From: Actinomycetota bacterium
GTDB taxonomy: Bacteria; Actinomycetota; UBA4738; HRBIN12
NCBI GenBank assembly: GCA_005883885.1
Contig: VAYF01000033.1
Coordinates: forward strand, 1-10,274
Reading direction: 5' to 3'
DNA: 10,274 bases
A program made the position numbers and the translations under genes. This document shows positions 7,483-10,274 of this stretch, one piece after another (within the stretch, counting starts at the first letter, position 1; every line of letters begins with the position of its first letter). The notes under the pieces are model-generated. The model saw only the letters and a program-made list of their open reading frames with translations. It did not search any database and had not been told where the DNA came from.

Positions 7483-10274
7483 TCAGCCCGACGCGACGGT
7501 GCGTGCCCGCTCCAACCGCGGAGCAGCGCCGAGGTCCTCGAAGGTCTGCGAGGCTTCCCGCAGATCGTCCTCGGCGCCGGGCCATGCGGCGCCGAATCGT
7601 TCGACCCGATCGAGCAGCACGACCGCGCGCTCGAACGGCATCCCGAGCTCACCGTAGATCTGGGCGGCGCCGCGGAAGCGTCGATCGGCGTCCTCGGGCC
7701 GGCCATCGATCGCGTCCAGGTGCCCTCGCATCCGGTCCCGGGTCGCTCGCATGGACGGCGCGAGCAGACCGGGCGGGATCGCCTCGACGAGAGCCAGGAG
7801 CTGGGTCAGGGTTTCGCCATCGCCGAGTTCCAGCGCGGCCTCGCAGGCCACGCGGAAGCCGTCCTTGACCGCCCCGTGTCGCAGGCTCAACGAGTTCCGC
7901 GAGTCGAAGGCGAACCGGCCTCGCTCGAGGGCGGCTTCCACCTGATGCCCGGCGAGCAGCCGCTCCGCGTCGCCCGACGCCGCTCCGGCCAGGCTCTGGA
8001 CGTCCGTTTCGGAGCGTATCCACATGGCCGCGGATCGATCCGCATCCTCGAGCTGACCTCTGCGGGCCGAGATCTGCATGGCGGCCCAGGCCAATCCGTC
8101 GCGCCCGGAAAGGACGGCGGGGTCGTCTTCGGGAGCCGGCAACGCTTCAACCATCGCGAGCATCTCGTCCCATCGGCCGCGGGCCATCAGCCGGAAGCCG
8201 ACGTGCTGCTGCAGGAACCACCACGCGGTTCGGAAGCCCACGCGTTCGGCGAGCTTCCCGCCCGCCTCCTGGTACGCGCCCGCGTCGTCCCAGCGCTCGA
8301 GCTCCATCATGTGGTTCGAGAGGTTCGTGTACGCCCGGAGGGCGGAGTTCGGGACGTCGCCTTCGCGCGCGAGCTCGAGGCTGCGAGTGAGCAGCGCCAA
8401 GGATTCCTCGGGCCGATCCCGCGTACTGAGCACGAGCGCCTTCGTATTGAGGGCTTCGGACAGGACGTCCGGGAGCCACATCGCTTCCGCCGTGCGGAGC
8501 GCGGCCTCCAACCGGTCCCAGGCGTCATCGAGCCGACCGAGGAAGAAGAGGATCCGGCCCATCTGCGCCGCGAGCGTCGCCAGATCGCGATCCTGCTCAT
8601 CCTCGCCGAGCGAACCGAGGGCTTGCTCCATCCGTGCGGCTCCCTCGTCCGGCCTCCCCAAGAGCCAGAGCGCCTCGCCCATGCGTGCCGAGAGCCGCGC
8701 GGCGTCGTGATGCAGTCCCTCCTCGGAGAACAACGCGTGCGAGCGCTCGAACGCGGTGAGGGCATCGGCAGGATCGCCGTCCTGACGATGCGTCATCCCG
8801 ATCTGCTCGAGCAACACGGCCTCCTCGGATGGCTCATCCGCGAGCTCTGCTGCACGTTGGTAATAGCCGCGAGCCTGACGGGCCGCCGCGAGGGCGCGCG
8901 CACGATCCCCCGCTCGCGCGAGCGCCACGCGCGCGTTCGCGCGAAGGGCCCCTGCGTCTTCTGCGTCGGGATCCGCTCGGTAGGCCTCGAGGTAATGTGA
9001 CGCGATCACCTCGACGATCTCGTCGTCGTCGCCGGCCCACGAGTCCTCGAGCAGCCGCGCGATCGCGAGGTGCTTCGCCTTGCGGTCACGCCGCGACAAC
9101 GTCTCGTACGCGACCCGTTGCATCAGGGACTGCAGGAACCCGAACTGTCCGCGCTCGGGCGAACGCTCGTCCGTCTGGACCGCGAGGAACTCGCGTCGGA
9201 CGAGTCCCTCGAGCGTTTCGCGGATCGCGTGCTCGTCGCGGCCGGTCAGCGCGGCGAGCGTGTCCGGCGGGAAGGTCTTGCCGAGGACCGAGGCGTCCTG
9301 CAGCAACGCGCGGTCCTCGGGCGCGAGACCGTCCAGCCTTGCCTGGATCAGCGTGTGGAGCGTTTCGGGCACGTCGAGGTTCTCGATCGGACCCGTCGGT
9401 TCGAACCGGTCCCCGTCTCGGCGAAGCAGCCCTCGATCCAGGAGCATCCGCACGGTCTCGACGGCATAGAGCGGGATCCCCTCGGAGCGTTCCCGGATCT
9501 CGCGCCCTACGGCTTCGGGAAGGCCCGGCACCATCCCGTGCAGCAGCGCCTCCATCGTTGCGTCGTCGAGCGGTTCGAGGAAGAGCGAGGTGACGCCTCG
9601 CCTTCCCGTTCCCCAGCCGGTCCGGCGATCGACGATCTCGGGACGTGCCAGACCGAGTACGAAGATGGGTTGGTCACGGCTCCAGTCCAGCAGATGCTCG
9701 ATGAAGTCGAGGAGCTCCGGATCGGCCCACTGGAGGTCTTCGAAGACGAGCACGACCGGGCCGCGCTGTGCGATCCGTTCGACGAACCGTCGCCATGCGG
9801 CGAACAGGTCGTCGCGTGATGCCGTGACCCGATCTTCCAGGCCGAGCAATTGGGCAAGTCGCCCCTCGATCCAACGCCGCTCCTCCATGTCGCCGACGAA
9901 TCGCGCGACCATGTCGGATAGCTTCTCGGCGGCCGTTGCCGGGACCTCTTCCTCGGCGATCCCGGCACGACCGCGCACCATCTCGGCGAGCGCCCAGTAC
10001 GTGACGCCCTCGCCGTATGCGATGCATCGACCGCGATGCCAATAGACGTCGTCCGCCAGACCGTCGACGTACTTGAAGAACTCCCAGCCGAGACGAGACT
10101 TCCCGATCCCCGCCACGCCGGTCACGGCCATCAGGTGCGTGCGCCGTTGATCCGCGCTCGCGTGGAACAGCTCCTTGACCAGGCGGAGCTCTCGTTCACG
10201 TCCGACGAACGGTGATTCCAATCCGGTCGACCGGAGCTGGCCTCCTCGGAGCGCGACGACGCGCAGGGCGTGAT
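7483..10274 (-). CDS. AAA ATPase/TPR protein, probably the C-terminal part of an adenylate/guanylate cyclase fusion (5' partial)
   Basis: The frame is open from the right edge to TGA at 7483-7485. The first in-window start candidate is TTG 10221, but the codons before it (reading HALRVVALRGGQLRSTG) continue into the NTPase domain without a break and resemble the linker joining a class III nucleotide cyclase domain to this ATPase. The true start is therefore probably outside the window. Numbered from TTG 10221 (912 residues), FVGRERELRLV opens the NTPase domain, Walker A is GVAGIGKS (35-42), and Walker B is VVLVFEDLQWAD (156-167). The STAND/AAA-type domain runs to about 390. The remainder is helical, TPR-like repeats (about 425-900). 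There is no C-terminal LuxR helix-turn-helix, which argues against a LuxR-type regulator. The role is probably signalling by ligand- or partner-gated nucleotide cyclisation. The cyclase domain itself is not visible here. Confidence 0.85.
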   Translation of the reverse strand, partial: HALRVVALRGGQLRSTGLESPFVGRERELRLVKELFHASADQRRTHLMAVTGVAGIGKSRLGWEFFKYVDGLADDVYWHRGRCIAYGEGVTYWALAEMVRGRAGIAEEEVPATAAEKLSDMVARFVGDMEERRWIEGRLAQLLGLEDRVTASRDDLFAAWRRFVERIAQRGPVVLVFEDLQWADPELLDFIEHLLDWSRDQPIFVLGLARPEIVDRRTGWGTGRRGVTSLFLEPLDDATMEALLHGMVPGLPEAVGREIRERSEGIPLYAVETVRMLLDRGLLRRDGDRFEPTGPIENLDVPETLHTLIQARLDGLAPEDRALLQDASVLGKTFPPDTLAALTGRDEHAIRETLEGLVRREFLAVQTDERSPERGQFGFLQSLMQRVAYETLSRRDRKAKHLAIARLLEDSWAGDDDEIVEVIASHYLEAYRADPDAEDAGALRANARVALARAGDRARALAAARQARGYYQRAAELADEPSEEAVLLEQIGMTHRQDGDPADALTAFERSHALFSEEGLHHDAARLSARMGEALWLLGRPDEGAARMEQALGSLGEDEQDRDLATLAAQMGRILFFLGRLDDAWDRLEAALRTAEAMWLPDVLSEALNTKALVLSTRDRPEESLALLTRSLELAREGDVPNSALRAYTNLSNHMMELERWDDAGAYQEAGGKLAERVGFRTAWWFLQQHVGFRLMARGRWDEMLAMVEALPAPEDDPAVLSGRDGLAWAAMQISARRGQLEDADRSAAMWIRSETDVQSLAGAASGDAERLLAGHQVEAALERGRFAFDSRNSLSLRHGAVKDGFRVACEAALELGDGETLTQLLALVEAIPPGLLAPSMRATRDRMRGHLDAIDGRPEDADRRFRGAAQIYGELGMPFERAVVLLDRVERFGAAWPGAEDDLREASQTFEDLGAAPRLERARTVASG

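Noticed and set aside
7480..7494. Hairpin GCGTC-5-GACGC after folE as a terminator.
   Set aside because: It has only 5 base pairs, no T-run on either strand, and overlaps the stop codon of the opposing gene.
7720..9000. 426-codon plus-strand open frame.
   Set aside because: It is antisense to the TPR region of the AAA/TPR gene; composition is that of a mirror frame, and the opposing gene has Walker motifs in the same continuous frame.

Overview
The window is GC-rich, tightly packed bacterial DNA. The gene set points to the phylum Actinomycetota, probably an uncultured or deep-branching member: a DUF2342-type zinc metallopeptidase next to tilS and hpt with folE downstream is an actinobacterial gene order, and the AAA/TPR protein is of a cyclase-linked type common there. 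The phylum is an inference; I cannot assign a class.

Layout. At the left edge is the 3' end of an unidentified gene (to 74), joined by a GTGA overlap to a 68-residue single-span membrane protein (71-277). Facing it is a 703-residue minus-strand protein (284-2395) that joins a UspA domain to an AarF/UbiB kinase-like domain and two C-terminal membrane segments. A tRNA-Thr(CGU) gene (2486-2557) separates it from a run of plus-strand genes: an Ala/Pro/Glu-rich membrane protein (2618-3382), an HEVTH zinc metallopeptidase (3394-4362), tilS (4366-5349), hpt (5363-5911), a small lipoprotein (5949-6317), a membrane-anchored J-domain protein (6337-6864) and folE (6898-7476). From the right edge a long minus-strand AAA/TPR protein (7483-10274, 5' end outside the window) runs back to within 6 bases of folE.

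How the genes work together. The central cluster is housekeeping: lysidine formation on tRNA-Ile (tilS), purine salvage (hpt) and the first step of tetrahydrofolate synthesis (folE). In many actinobacteria ftsH lies between hpt and folE, and folP-folB-folK follow folE. Here a lipoprotein and a J-domain membrane protein occupy the ftsH position, and the rest of the folate genes are absent. Four starts (tRNA, hpt, the J-domain gene, folE) have a -10-like hexamer 6 to 10 bases upstream and no Shine-Dalgarno. Three of them share the 9-base pattern TANACTCGC, which suggests leaderless or near-leaderless transcription.

I see no CRISPR array, insertion sequence, phage gene, attachment site or defence system. 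No gene-free stretch exceeds 300 bases. The points most worth a second look are the UspA-UbiB fusion, the ftsH-less tilS-hpt-folE cluster with its membrane J-protein, and the repeated promoter motif.
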